Virus record (IMG/VR): IMGVR_UViG_3300033141_001636
Location: 1-26,605 of that record
Strand: one strand, 5' to 3'
Source of the DNA: a virus
DNA: 26,605 bases
Made by a program: the position numbers and the translations under genes. Below are positions 8,000 through 16,360 of this stretch, piece by piece. Every line of letters begins with the position of its first letter. Position 1 is the stretch's first letter. The notes below the pieces were generated by a model, which saw only the letters and a program-made list of their open reading frames with translations, made no database searches and was not told the DNA's origin.

Positions 8000-9285
8000 A
8001 TTTAAAAGAAATTTTAGCGAAAAAGTTAAAAGATCTAACTGACGAGGAAAAAACATTTTTAGCTGAACACGCCAGTGAGTTGACTGACGAACAAGCCAAA
8101 GAGTTTGGAATTGAAAAAGAAGTTAATACAGAACTTGATAAAGATGGACTTAGCGAGTTGATTAAATTAGAAGTTCAACAAGGAGTTCAAGAAGCAATGA
8201 AAAAGTTAGTCGCTGTTAAAAGAGGAGAACTTAAAAGTGCGAGTAAAGTATTACCGGCAAATGGCAAATGGTCACAAAAAACCATTGATTGGTGTATAGC
8301 ATTAAGAGATCAAGATTTAGTTAAAATGAAAGCATTGACAACCGCAGACGACGATACTCCAAAAGCAGGATACACTGTTCCAACTGAACTATACAATGAG
8401 ATTATAAGATTAATGCAAAGCGATCCTGTTTATGGCATTGCTCGTAAAGAAATGCGATACTTACCATTTAGTGGCCCGGGAAATACCAGAGATATTACCA
8501 CCTTGGCTAGTTCAGTGACAATGTATTGGACAGATGAAAAAGCTGCAAAGACTTCAAGTCAACCAGGATTTGGTAGAGTTCAACAAATCTTGAAAAAACT
8601 AACTGCCATTGTACCAATGACAGAGGAAATATTAGAGGACACAGCAATCAACTTACCCGGTTTAATAGCCGAGTTAGTTGCTGAGAAAACAGCACAAGAA
8701 GAAGATGAACAATTCTTTAATGGAACAGGCGCACCTTGGACAGGAATCTGTAATAATGGTAGCGTTACATTTCAAACAATGGGCGCTGGATTAGGATTTT
8801 CTGATATTGATGCAGATGATTTATTAGATATGCAAGACGCTGGATTAGTCGGCGCACACGCAGGGGCTAAGTATTATATGCACAGAACTATCTTTAGTTA
8901 TGTTAGAAAGTTGAGAGAAACTGTTTTAGTAGCAGGAGATAGAGAAGGTGCTTATATTTACCAAAGGCCACAAGGAGAAATACCTGCAACGATTTGGGAC
9001 TACCCATTTGAACTGGTTGAAGGTATGCCTGACAAAAATGATAACGCTGCAAACAAAGGGTTTGTAATCTTTGGAAATCTTAAAAAATATGCTATTCTTG
9101 GCGACAAGGGTGGTATGAAAGTTAAGTTATTGACCGAAGCAGTTATTGTTGACACAGACGGACAGACCACATTGAATCTTGCAACACAAGATGCTATTGC
9201 TTACAGATTTGTTCAAAGAGTTGGTTATGTTTTACCATTACCAACAGCAATTGTCGTTCTTAGAACAAGTGCAACTATTAGTTAG
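7996..9285 (+). CDS. Major capsid protein, HK97 fold
   Basis: 429 residues. This is the shell subunit of the head. Residues 1-115 are a charged, helical N-terminal part (LKDLTDEEKTFLAEHASELT and QQGVQEAMKKLVAVK), fitting the delta/scaffold domain removed by the upstream protease. The capsid core starts near AGYTVPTELYNEI (about 125). Family-typical segments are MYWTDEKAAKTSSQPGFG, LTAIVPMTEEILEDT (the E-loop to P-domain region), EDEQFFNGTGAPWTGI, and the C-terminal FVIFGNLKKYAILGDKGGMKV and DAIAYRFVQRVGYVLP. Length and order match the Phage_capsid family. A strong hairpin follows the stop codon and nested repeats precede the start. Confidence 0.95.
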   Translation: MNLKEILAKKLKDLTDEEKTFLAEHASELTDEQAKEFGIEKEVNTELDKDGLSELIKLEVQQGVQEAMKKLVAVKRGELKSASKVLPANGKWSQKTIDWCIALRDQDLVKMKALTTADDDTPKAGYTVPTELYNEIIRLMQSDPVYGIARKEMRYLPFSGPGNTRDITTLASSVTMYWTDEKAAKTSSQPGFGRVQQILKKLTAIVPMTEEILEDTAINLPGLIAELVAEKTAQEEDEQFFNGTGAPWTGICNNGSVTFQTMGAGLGFSDIDADDLLDMQDAGLVGAHAGAKYYMHRTIFSYVRKLRETVLVAGDREGAYIYQRPQGEIPATIWDYPFELVEGMPDKNDNAANKGFVIFGNLKKYAILGDKGGMKVKLLTEAVIVDTDGQTTLNLATQDAIAYRFVQRVGYVLPLPTAIVVLRTSATIS

Positions 9286-9323
9286 ATATAGGATTGGGGG
9301 TAAAATAAAATTACCCCCTATAT
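9286..9323 (+). terminator. Hairpin after the capsid gene (terminator or 3' stabiliser)
   Basis: Directly after the capsid stop, GGGGGTAA (9296-9303) pairs perfectly with TTACCCCC (9311-9318) around AATAAAA. An outer ATATA/TATAT pair (9286-9290 with 9319-9323) extends it across a 5-base bulge. It is by far the most GC-rich stem outside a gene in this stretch. The following sequence (CCGCTTTAATTT) has only a weak T-run, so it may be a partial terminator or an mRNA 3'-end protector that raises capsid expression over downstream genes. Confidence 0.55.
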
Positions 9324-9392
9324 CCGCTTTAATTTAAAAATAATGATTACAAAATATAATAATAAACAATTAACAGGCGATAATAAAAATAT

Positions 9393-9530
9393 ATGCCAGA
9401 AAAAAAAGAAAAAAAAGTTAACTTCTTTGATCCAGTTGTTAATGCATACCGGGAAATCCCGGAAAGTTTAGCGAGAAAACATATCGCACATTTAGAGGAA
9501 CTTAAAAAACAATTAACTAAAAATAAATAA
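9393..9530 (+). CDS. Small helical protein of unknown function (45 aa)
   Basis: 45 residues with a TATATG start context shared by many genes here. After a Lys-rich start it reads FDPVVNAYREIPESLARKHI then AHLEELKKQL, an amphipathic helical sequence with codon use like the neighbouring structural genes. It fills the space between the capsid hairpin and the next virion gene, where HK97-like phages often carry small head or decoration genes. The role is unknown. Its protein-like heptad pattern makes it a better candidate than the overlapping 42-codon frame that starts at 9343. Confidence 0.55.
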   Translation: MPEKKEKKVNFFDPVVNAYREIPESLARKHIAHLEELKKQLTKNK

Positions 9531-9536
9531 TTTTGT

Positions 9537-10031
9537 ATGAAAAATTTAAAACTAAAAGAAAAAGGTATTTTAAAGAGAAATTGGACTATTGAAAGATTTG
9601 CTTCTCAAAAAGATTTTGAGGCAGGAAATTGCTACAAAAAAAGTGTAGTAAATCATAATTGTCTTGCTAACGAAGGAATAAACGAATTATGGACGCATAT
9701 CTGTTCAGCAGGCGGAGTTAAGTATGACAATACTAACGCTTTTTTAATTACTGGAACAGGATCAGGTGCAGCCGCCGCAGGAGATACAGAAGCCACATTT
9801 ACAGCAGGAGTTAGAAAAGGAATGGAAGCAGGTTATCCAACTTATGGCACAAATCAAAAGGCAACTTGGAGAGCGCTTTATGGAGCAGGAGATGCAAATC
9901 AAGCGTGGCAAGAATTTGGAATGTTAAACGCAGATGGTGGTGGAAAACTACTCAATCGCTTGGTATCAGATCAAGGAACAAAAACTGCGGGACAGGTGTG
10001 GCAACTCACTTTCACAATAACTCTTAGTTAA
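9537..10031 (+). CDS. Probable virion protein of unknown function
   Basis: 164 residues, no membrane segment or signal peptide. The N-terminal part (RNWTIERFASQKDFEAGNCYKK) is charged, then come LANEGINELWTHI and DNTNAFLITGTGSGAAA. This pattern, a short helix followed by a run describing values within a Gly/Ala-rich sheet, is one I associate with phage structural proteins of tail or head-decoration type. The C-terminus QVWQLTFTITLS is a typical edge strand. It lies between the capsid gene and the tail fibre, which supports a virion role. The assignment to a specific structure is open. Confidence 0.5.
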   Translation: MKNLKLKEKGILKRNWTIERFASQKDFEAGNCYKKSVVNHNCLANEGINELWTHICSAGGVKYDNTNAFLITGTGSGAAAAGDTEATFTAGVRKGMEAGYPTYGTNQKATWRALYGAGDANQAWQEFGMLNADGGGKLLNRLVSDQGTKTAGQVWQLTFTITLS

Positions 10032-10043
10032 ACTTATTTAAAA

Positions 10044-10592
10044 ATGAAGAAGCAAGAGTTTATAATTTATCTCGCTGGATTTATTGATGGCGAAGGAAGT
10101 ATTGGTATATCTCGTCGTGATAAAACATATAGAACATTTTGTCATATTACTAATACAAATAAAAAGGTATTAGAGATGATAAAGGAAATGTTAGGATTTG
10201 GATACTTGAAAACCAGAAAGGAAAGTAAAGAACATTTTGGGGAAAAGCAAGTATATGAATTGAATTTTGATAAGAATATAATGACAAGAAAATTATTGAA
10301 ATTGGTTTATCCTTATTTGATAATAAAAAAGATTCAAGCAGAGATTGTCCTGAATTATCCTATCCAAAAACATTTAGCAGATAGAAAAACTGGAAAACAT
10401 CACGGTGGTAGAATAACAGATAAAAAAACTAAAATTGTTCAAGAATGCTTATATAGATATTGTAGAGGATTAAACCAAACCAATCATCAATTTGTTGAGC
10501 CAGAAGAAAGTTACTTAAAATCAGTAAAAGAGATTAAGAATTATAAAGAGTTTAAAAAATTAGTATATGTCAACACCTTTCAAAAAGGTTAA
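10044..10592 (+). CDS. LAGLIDADG-type homing endonuclease
   Basis: 182 residues with one LAGLIDADG helix, YLAGFIDGEGSIGI (residues 9-22), whose Asp/Glu (D16, E18) supply the metal site. Single-motif members act as homodimers and cut long asymmetric sites. The rest is basic (MIKEMLGFGYLKTRKESKEH, KLVYPYLIIKKIQAEIVLNY) as expected of the DNA-binding saddle. No intron or intein surrounds it. It sits free-standing between two virion genes and its last 26 bases overlap the tail fibre start, so it may have inserted precisely at that gene boundary. Its AT-rich codon use differs from the structural genes. Confidence 0.85.
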   Translation: MKKQEFIIYLAGFIDGEGSIGISRRDKTYRTFCHITNTNKKVLEMIKEMLGFGYLKTRKESKEHFGEKQVYELNFDKNIMTRKLLKLVYPYLIIKKIQAEIVLNYPIQKHLADRKTGKHHGGRITDKKTKIVQECLYRYCRGLNQTNHQFVEPEESYLKSVKEIKNYKEFKKLVYVNTFQKG

Positions 10593-13062
10593 AAATAGAG
10601 TTGTAACTACTATAAAAGTTGGTAGTAGTATAAACAACACGGACGATCCTGTAACTTTTAATATTACAGACGCCGCCGCGTTCCCCGTTGCGCCATTTTA
10701 TATTACCGTAGAAGTAATTAATGACGATACGACTTATGAGAGAATGCTTTGTACAGACCTTACAGGTGATCAGATAACAGCGACGAGAGCGCAGGACGGG
10801 TCAAGTAAACAGACATTTAGCGCTGGTGATTTAGTGATGGTAAGAGTTATAGCGGCTCATTTTGACGATATGACAGACGCAGTTAATGATTTAGAGGATA
10901 TAAAAGATTATGTAGATAGTCCTATGATAGTTTCTGGTGGAGAGGTTTCAGAAGGAACAAATGCAGGAACATTTAAAGTTGCTGATTTAACTGCTTTATT
11001 AAGAAAAACAGATAGTTTAACTGGAGAATTGACTTATGTGACACTTTCCGAACAGGATAACCAGACAATTACTGCGGCTGATACGACTTATTTTGTATGT
11101 TTAGATTATAATGGTGGAACGCCTCAAATAGTTCTTTCAGAAACTAATCCTTATGCAAGAACATCTTCGCCAGATAGAACACAAATACCTATTGGAAAAG
11201 TAATGAAAGATGGCTCTGATAATGTTCATTATATTTCTGGTGGATTTAATTTTCAAGATGGAGTTATGAAACTTCATCAAAGAGCTGGTTCGTTAAGAAG
11301 TCACGAATTACAAAGTGGTTCAGCTATTGAATACTCGGGTACAAATAATTTTACAATGGAAGCTGGTGTTTTTTATGCTGGTATAAATAGAATTACAATA
11401 GCACAATATGATAGTGCCTCAACTCAATTTACAGGAGTTAGAGGAGATGGTGGAGCAGGTTGGACAGAAGCCCTTTCAAATGTTATTGATTATGCTCATT
11501 ATGATGATGGAGCTGGTGGATTAGGAAATGTTGCAAATAATAAATATGGTTGTCATTGGGTTTATAGGCATATAGATGATGGACACGTCTATGTCAGATT
11601 AGGTATGGGAAGTTATACATTAGCAGAAGCTGAAGTAGCATTAGAACCAACAAAACCATCTCATTTAACTGATTTTGGAGCTTTAATAGGAAAAATAATA
11701 GCACCTTATAATGGTAGTTCATTTACAGAAGTTCAAATGGTGACAGAAAGATTTTTTACAGGAACAGCTGTTTCTGACCACGGAAATCTTACTGGTTTAG
11801 CAGATGATGACCATACTCAATATGCTTTATTGGCTGGAAGGGCGAGTGGACAAACATTGATAGGGGGAACGGCAAGTGGTGAAGACTTAACACTACAATC
11901 AACCTCAGATGGAACAAAGGGCTATATTTATTTAGGTGCGGCTCAAACCTCTTATTTTGATGAGGTTAATGAAGATTTAATAATCACAGGAGATATAGGA
12001 TCAACTGGCACAAGAGTAAATAAAGGCTGGTTTACTGATTTAGAGGTTACCAATCCGCCTACAATTAATGGCTCTCAAATAAGTTCAGGAGATTTAAGTG
12101 ATACAACCACAGTAGGTGGAAATGTTGTTAGTTTAACCAATCCCTCTGCTGAAACTTTTATAAAAATCGCTGCTGATAATACGGTTTCTACGAGAACACC
12201 TGCTAATGTTATGGCAGATTTATCAGGACACGCTGGTGCTGCTTTTGATTTTAATTCTCAAAATCTTACAAGTGTAGGAACTCTTGGTTGTGGTGCTATA
12301 ACAACAAGTGGAGATTTAGTGTTCAGTTCGGATTTAGTTATAAGACGAGACACTGCTGATGGCTCTGATAATGGTTTATTATCATTAACTGGTGGTGGTG
12401 CTATTAGTTCAACAAGAGGTGCTTATATACTTTTATATGGAAATGAAGCTGGTGGTCACGGACGAATGCGTCTTATAGCTGGAAATGATGCTACTAATGG
12501 AAGTATTGAATTTTCAACACAAGCAACTACAAGATTAGATATTGAATATGGTGGAGATTTTGACTTTCAATCTAATAATCTTAAAAGTATAGGAACATTA
12601 GGTTGTGGGGCGATTACTTCAACTGGAAATATAAAAGCAAATACTTCTAATTATGTTTTAGAGGGTTCAAGTTCAAGAGCAGTTTTAAGGAAAATACAAT
12701 TAGCAATTCTTGACGGAACAAATGCCAATACTCTTAAATGTACAGTTACTTCTAAGTGGAATGGTGATGCAATTAACCAAACTGATAATATAGCAAAAAA
12801 TGCTACAACTGGTAATTTTACTCTTGATGATGGTGGTGATACATTAACAATTGAAGCTGCTGGTTTAACTGGTAATGTTATAATGGCAATGGGATATGTA
12901 AGGTCTAATGCAAGTGAAGTTCCTATTACATTATCAATAGATGCTTTAAGTAATGATATAAGAATTAGAACATTTGACCTTACTGGTTCTGCTGAAGATT
13001 TAACTGCACTTGTTGATACTGGAAATATATATGTAAGTATTTTATATTTAACAAGTGAATAA
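10567..13062 (+). CDS. Tail fibre or receptor-binding protein
   Basis: 831 residues. The N-terminal 110 residues (VTFNITDAAAFPVAPFYITV, ERMLCTDLTGDQITATRAQD, FSAGDLVMVRVIAAHFDD) match the virion-attachment module common in siphovirus fibres. A later segment SDHGNLTGLADDDHTQYALL (near 400) is the collagen-like-fibre hinge signature. After it comes Gly/Thr/Asn-rich beta-strand sequence with internal repeats (LTSVGTLGCGAITTSG and LKSIGTLGCGAITSTG), typical of trimeric beta-helical fibres. A small beta domain closes the protein, and no chaperone domain is seen. It probably recognises the host surface. The attachment module uses GAC/GCG/GCC codons freely, whereas the rest prefers GAT/GCT, which suggests domain exchange. 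Placement between capsid and connector genes is unusual. Confidence 0.8.
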   Translation: MSTPFKKVKNRVVTTIKVGSSINNTDDPVTFNITDAAAFPVAPFYITVEVINDDTTYERMLCTDLTGDQITATRAQDGSSKQTFSAGDLVMVRVIAAHFDDMTDAVNDLEDIKDYVDSPMIVSGGEVSEGTNAGTFKVADLTALLRKTDSLTGELTYVTLSEQDNQTITAADTTYFVCLDYNGGTPQIVLSETNPYARTSSPDRTQIPIGKVMKDGSDNVHYISGGFNFQDGVMKLHQRAGSLRSHELQSGSAIEYSGTNNFTMEAGVFYAGINRITIAQYDSASTQFTGVRGDGGAGWTEALSNVIDYAHYDDGAGGLGNVANNKYGCHWVYRHIDDGHVYVRLGMGSYTLAEAEVALEPTKPSHLTDFGALIGKIIAPYNGSSFTEVQMVTERFFTGTAVSDHGNLTGLADDDHTQYALLAGRASGQTLIGGTASGEDLTLQSTSDGTKGYIYLGAAQTSYFDEVNEDLIITGDIGSTGTRVNKGWFTDLEVTNPPTINGSQISSGDLSDTTTVGGNVVSLTNPSAETFIKIAADNTVSTRTPANVMADLSGHAGAAFDFNSQNLTSVGTLGCGAITTSGDLVFSSDLVIRRDTADGSDNGLLSLTGGGAISSTRGAYILLYGNEAGGHGRMRLIAGNDATNGSIEFSTQATTRLDIEYGGDFDFQSNNLKSIGTLGCGAITSTGNIKANTSNYVLEGSSSRAVLRKIQLAILDGTNANTLKCTVTSKWNGDAINQTDNIAKNATTGNFTLDDGGDTLTIEAAGLTGNVIMAMGYVRSNASEVPITLSIDALSNDIRIRTFDLTGSAEDLTALVDTGNIYVSILYLTSE

Positions 13063-13105
13063 AGAATAAATTAGAAAATGAATAAAGATAAACTAATAGA
13101 AATAA

Positions 13106-13903
13106 ATGTTAGATAGAATATTATTAGACAAAGCGTTATTTGATGGCGATGCGGTTCAAACAAAAACTGTTTCAGATATAGGCACAGGAGTAGATGCAAT
13201 ATATGAACTACTTGCCCAGATAGGATTATCAGACACAGGAAGCGGGGCAGATGCAATTAGCGCTATATTATCACAGTTATCATTAAGTGACACAGGAGTA
13301 GGAGCAGAGGCCATAGACGAGATATTGGGACACATAACAGCATCAGACGCAGGAACAGGTGCAGAAGCGCTTGATATACTGGCACAGATCGCTTTAAGTG
13401 ACACCGGGACGGGAGCAGACGCGCTAAACCTTTTAATAAGTATAGCATTATCAGACACTGGATCAGGAAATGAGGCATTAGATTTATTGGTTGGTATAGC
13501 ATTAAGTGATACTGGAATAGGAAATGATATAGTTAGTTCTTTGGCAATAATAGTAAATCAAAGCGATGCCGGTGTAGGATTAGACGCATTAAATATATTA
13601 GCAAGATTAGTTTTATCTGATACAGGGACAGGAGTTGAAACGGTAGGAGTAAGTAAAGAAATAACTTTATCAGATACCGGAGTAGGAGTTGAGGCCGCGA
13701 ACATATTAGTCAACATAGCATTAAGTGATAGCGGCTTGGCCCAAGAAGCATTAAATATAATAGTAAGATTAAGTTTAAGTGATAGCGGAGTTGGCGCGGA
13801 CGTATTAGAAGTTTTTAAAAAAATAAATCCTTATTGTCCGGGAACGACACCTTATTCAAAAAAAACAAGCCCGTATGATAATATGCCTAACATTTGTAAT
13901 TAA
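13106..13903 (+). CDS. Protein of twelve ~18-residue SDTGxG repeats
   Basis: 265 residues. From about residue 20 to 244 it is built of twelve units of 18-20 residues with consensus LSDTGxGxxALxxLxxIx, for example LSDTGTGADALNLLISIA and LSDTGVGAEAIDEILGHI. Each unit alternates a polar SD(T/S)G turn with an amphipathic hydrophobic helix or strand, as a solenoid would. The DNA copies are diverged, so the repeat is maintained at protein level. The C-terminal 24 residues are different (PYCPGTTPYSKKTSPYDNMP). No signal peptide or membrane segment is seen. Its place right after the fibre suggests a virion-attached spacer or fibre accessory. I do not recognise the family. Confidence 0.6.
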   Translation: MLDRILLDKALFDGDAVQTKTVSDIGTGVDAIYELLAQIGLSDTGSGADAISAILSQLSLSDTGVGAEAIDEILGHITASDAGTGAEALDILAQIALSDTGTGADALNLLISIALSDTGSGNEALDLLVGIALSDTGIGNDIVSSLAIIVNQSDAGVGLDALNILARLVLSDTGTGVETVGVSKEITLSDTGVGVEAANILVNIALSDSGLAQEALNIIVRLSLSDSGVGADVLEVFKKINPYCPGTTPYSKKTSPYDNMPNICN

Positions 13904-13911
13904 ATAATTTT

Positions 13912-14493
13912 ATGAGAGGATATTGCGACAAAAATGATATTGAGCGTTATATGTTGACCACAATAGACCCGTCTTTTAATACTCAAATAAACGAGTGGAT
14001 AGAAAGTGTAGAAACAATGATTGATGATTTTACTGGTAGATTTTTTATTGCTGATACAACTGCTTCAATCAGAACATATGACGGGGACGGAACACACGAA
14101 TTGCTTATTGATGATTGTGTAGAATTAACTAAAATAGAAATAGGAGATCCAACTCTAACAAAAGAGGAATTAGACGAGGACGATTATCACGTCTATCCAT
14201 ACAACGAAACTCCAAAGACAAGAGTTTATTATGACGGGATATTTTCAAGTATTAGAGCAGGAATAGATGTAACGGCCAAATGGGGATATTCAGTTGAAGT
14301 CCCGGCTGATATTAAACTCGCCTCAACAATATTAGTATCTTTAATAATTGAGGAAGCCCACCAATCAGAAGGAGAAACCGAGAGTGAAACAATCGGTAAT
14401 TATTCTGTAACTTATAAAAAAACAGAAGCAAACAAAGGGAAGGTTGCCCGGGCCATTGGGATTTTAAATAGATATAGAAAAATATCAATCTAA
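13912..14493 (+). CDS. Head-tail connector (HK97 gp6 / SPP1 gp15-like)
   Basis: 193 residues. These adaptors form a ring under the portal and receive the stopper. The N-terminus MRGYCDKNDIERYMLTTIDP and the helix QINEWIESVETMIDDFTGRF match the start of the gp6-like family. A central beta part (HELLIDDCVELTKIEIGD, DYHVYPYNETPKTRVYYD) and the TAKWGYSVEVPADIKLASTI motif before the last helices are also typical. The C-terminus (NYSVTYKKTEANKGKVARAI) with IGILNRYRK is the usual ending. The stop codon overlaps the next start (TAATG). Confidence 0.85.
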   Translation: MRGYCDKNDIERYMLTTIDPSFNTQINEWIESVETMIDDFTGRFFIADTTASIRTYDGDGTHELLIDDCVELTKIEIGDPTLTKEELDEDDYHVYPYNETPKTRVYYDGIFSSIRAGIDVTAKWGYSVEVPADIKLASTILVSLIIEEAHQSEGETESETIGNYSVTYKKTEANKGKVARAIGILNRYRKISI

Positions 14494-14807
14494 TGACAAT
14501 TAGTAATTTTTACAAATATACATTTTCAACAAACAGGTTAAAAGTAGACCAATCTGTTTATGAGGAAAATCTAACTGGTCAATCTTGTATTATTCAGCAA
14601 GACGAAGGAGAGCCAGTTGAGTTAGATGATGGTGCATTTTATCAACTTTATAGTATGTGGTGTGCCATAATAGATATTGAAAGAGGCGATCAAGTTGTTG
14701 TGGCCGCAGGAGATTTTGCCGGGACTTATCAGGTCAAGGAAGTTAAAAAATTAAATACAAAAGGAAGTAATCAACATTTAGAAATCTTAATAGCATTGCC
14801 GATATGA
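14493..14807 (+). CDS. Head-tail stopper-like protein
   Basis: 104 residues, a likely small beta-barrel. The segment AIIDIERGDQVVVAAGDFAG followed by TYQVKEVKKLN and HLEILIALP matches the end of gp16/stopper-like proteins, in which the ring closes the DNA channel below the adaptor. Position between the gp6-like and gp10-like genes is exactly where a stopper is expected. It shares one base with the gene upstream and four with the gene downstream, so coupled translation is likely. Sequence similarity in this family is low, so the call leans on gene order. Confidence 0.65.
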   Translation: MTISNFYKYTFSTNRLKVDQSVYEENLTGQSCIIQQDEGEPVELDDGAFYQLYSMWCAIIDIERGDQVVVAAGDFAGTYQVKEVKKLNTKGSNQHLEILIALPI

Positions 14808-15190
14808 TAAATATTAAAATGAAAAATACAAAACAACTTCTAAATGCATATGGCAAGATCGGCCAGATAGTCCAAAAAGAAATGAAAGACGCATTAGATA
14901 AATCGGCCGCAGTTGTTGAAAGGGCCGCAAAACATAAAGTTCCAGTTGATACAGGACGATTAAAAGGATCAATACAAAAACCAAGACGGATTAAAGCAAA
15001 AGATACACAAGCATTAGTTGGAAGCAATACTAAATATGCAGTAGCCGTTCATAAAAATAAAACAGCAAGACATAAAGTTGGAGAGTCAGAATATCTTAAA
15101 AAAGCATTAGTTCAAAATGAGAAAAAAATTAGAGGATTTTTTAAAAAAATGATAAATAATATTATAAATTCCTTAAAAAAGTATCAATGA
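14804..15190 (+). CDS. HK97 gp10-like neck/tail completion protein
   Basis: 128 residues, starting in an ATGATAA overlap. The signature KHKVPVDTGRLKGSI (about 44-58) is diagnostic of the HK97 gp10 family, followed by ALVGSNTKYAVAVHKNKT, where the YA..VH pair is conserved. The N-terminus is a long amphipathic helix (AYGKIGQIVQKEMKDALDKS) and the C-terminus is basic. The protein joins the head neck to the tail terminator. A mobile HNH gene separates it from the tail terminator that should follow directly. Confidence 0.85.
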   Translation: MINIKMKNTKQLLNAYGKIGQIVQKEMKDALDKSAAVVERAAKHKVPVDTGRLKGSIQKPRRIKAKDTQALVGSNTKYAVAVHKNKTARHKVGESEYLKKALVQNEKKIRGFFKKMINNIINSLKKYQ

Positions 15191-15191
15191 T

Positions 15192-15245
15192 ATGGCATTA
15201 AAAGGTAAAAAATTAACCGAGGAACATAAACGGAAAATAAGTAAA
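15192..15245 (+). repeat. 54 bp direct repeat, copy A (5' end of HNH gene 1)
   Basis: The first 48 bases of this HNH gene match those of the HNH gene at 17743 with no differences, and 53 of the first 54 match. Similarity then drops sharply. Identity this high at synonymous positions is not needed for protein function and suggests recent common origin or exchange. Confidence 0.9.
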
Positions 15246-15914
15246 TCACTCAAAGGAAGGCATTTACTACCACAACAAGGTTTTCAAAAAGGACATAAAG
15301 TTTCAAAGGAAGTAAGAAAAAAAGTCAGTAAAGCACATAAAGGAAAGCCAAGTTGGAATAAAGGATTACCGAAAGAAAAGCATTGGAATTTCGGGAAACA
15401 TCTTTCTAATAAAACAAAGAAAAAGATAAGTAAAGCTCATAAGGGAATTAAACTTTCAAAAGAACATAGAAAACATTTAAGTGAAGCAAAAAAGGGGTGT
15501 AAAGTTTCTCATTCGCAAGAAACGAGGAGAAAAATAAGTAAAGCAAATAAAGGTAGGAAATTATCAAAAAAATGGAGACAGAAAATAGGAAAAGCAAATA
15601 AAGGAAAACTCAAAGGAAAAAATCATCCTAATTGGAAAGGTGGATATGAAAATAAATTATGGCATAATAGGCAGAGGAGAATTAAAAAATTAGAAGCGGA
15701 AGGTTCACATACACAGGGTGAATGGGAATTACTTAAAAAGCAATATGGCTATATGTGTCCTTGTTGTAGGAAGAAAGAACCTAAAATTAAACTCACAGAA
15801 GACCATATAATCCCATTAAGTAGGGGCGGTTCAGATTATATTGAAAACATCCAACCATTATGCTCACATTGTAATTTTGTTAAGCATATAAAAATAATTA
15901 AGTATAAAAGATGA
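15192..15914 (+). CDS. NUMOD3-HNH homing endonuclease, copy 1
   Basis: 240 residues. The N-terminal 150 residues hold several NUMOD3 DNA-binding repeats of the form LS.EHRKKISKAHKG (for example [32 protein letters not shown]). A zinc-binding HNH nuclease domain sits at about 185-237: CPCC, then EDHIIPLSRGGSDYIENIQP, then LCSHCN. Such free-standing genes spread by cutting alleles that lack them. It starts one base after the gp10-like stop and ends in an ATGA overlap with the tail terminator, so it sits cleanly between two essential genes. Its first 54 bases are almost identical to the second HNH gene at 17743. Confidence 0.9.
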   Translation: MALKGKKLTEEHKRKISKSLKGRHLLPQQGFQKGHKVSKEVRKKVSKAHKGKPSWNKGLPKEKHWNFGKHLSNKTKKKISKAHKGIKLSKEHRKHLSEAKKGCKVSHSQETRRKISKANKGRKLSKKWRQKIGKANKGKLKGKNHPNWKGGYENKLWHNRQRRIKKLEAEGSHTQGEWELLKKQYGYMCPCCRKKEPKIKLTEDHIIPLSRGGSDYIENIQPLCSHCNFVKHIKIIKYKR

Positions 15915-16357
15915 TAACAACGGTAACTGGATTAAAAGCAGTAATAGTAAATAAATTAGCCACTTTACAAATAGACGGCGAGGATGCATTTGTAGCCGTT
16001 TATACGGTTAATCCAAGCAAACCAACGGGATACCCTTGCGCAGCCGTTATAGAGAGTGCAGGAGAGGGAGAGCCGATAGATACGGGCCGGAATGAAGAAG
16101 TAATAGAGTTTAAAGTTAAATTGATACAAGAAATGGGAATTAAAACACCGGCAGAGGCATCGGTAATAAGATTAGCATTAACAGACGCAGTAAAAAAAAT
16201 GTTTAATCAAGACCCTCAATTAGTAGTTGATGAAGTAAATAGTGTTATGACAACCAATTTTACTCCGATTAGTTATGATGAAATAACAAAAGATAGGACT
16301 ATATTTGAAAGTGAATTTTTAATTCAATGTAGAGTTTTAACAAATAATTATTCTTAA
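15911..16357 (+). CDS. Tail terminator-like protein
   Basis: 148 residues. Order and shape fit the lambda gpU/HK97 tail terminator that caps the tail tube: a first helix (GLKAVIVNKLATLQ), a central sheet (FVAVYTVNPSKPTGYPCAAV), then IEFKVKLIQEMG, a helix (RLALTDAVKKMF) and the closing strand FESEFLIQCRV. It starts within the stop of the inserted HNH gene, so its translation may now depend on that gene being read through. Without the insertion it would directly follow the gp10-like gene. Family identity is moderate; sequence conservation is low in this group. Confidence 0.65.
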   Translation: MITTVTGLKAVIVNKLATLQIDGEDAFVAVYTVNPSKPTGYPCAAVIESAGEGEPIDTGRNEEVIEFKVKLIQEMGIKTPAEASVIRLALTDAVKKMFNQDPQLVVDEVNSVMTTNFTPISYDEITKDRTIFESEFLIQCRVLTNNYS

Positions 16358-16360
16358 TTT

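Noticed and set aside
9343-9471. A 42-codon frame overlapping the 45-residue gene at 9393
   Set aside because: Low complexity, with a run of Lys from an A-rich tract. The other frame has a protein-like helical pattern and ends just before the next gene.
13160-13840. Regular spaced repeats, considered as a CRISPR array
   Set aside because: The units are contiguous, coding and diverged in DNA, with no spacers. They are a protein repeat.
13160-13840. RTX (calcium-binding nonapeptide) repeats
   Set aside because: The period is 18 rather than 9 and the GGxGxDxUx pattern is not met; each unit carries a long hydrophobic helix.
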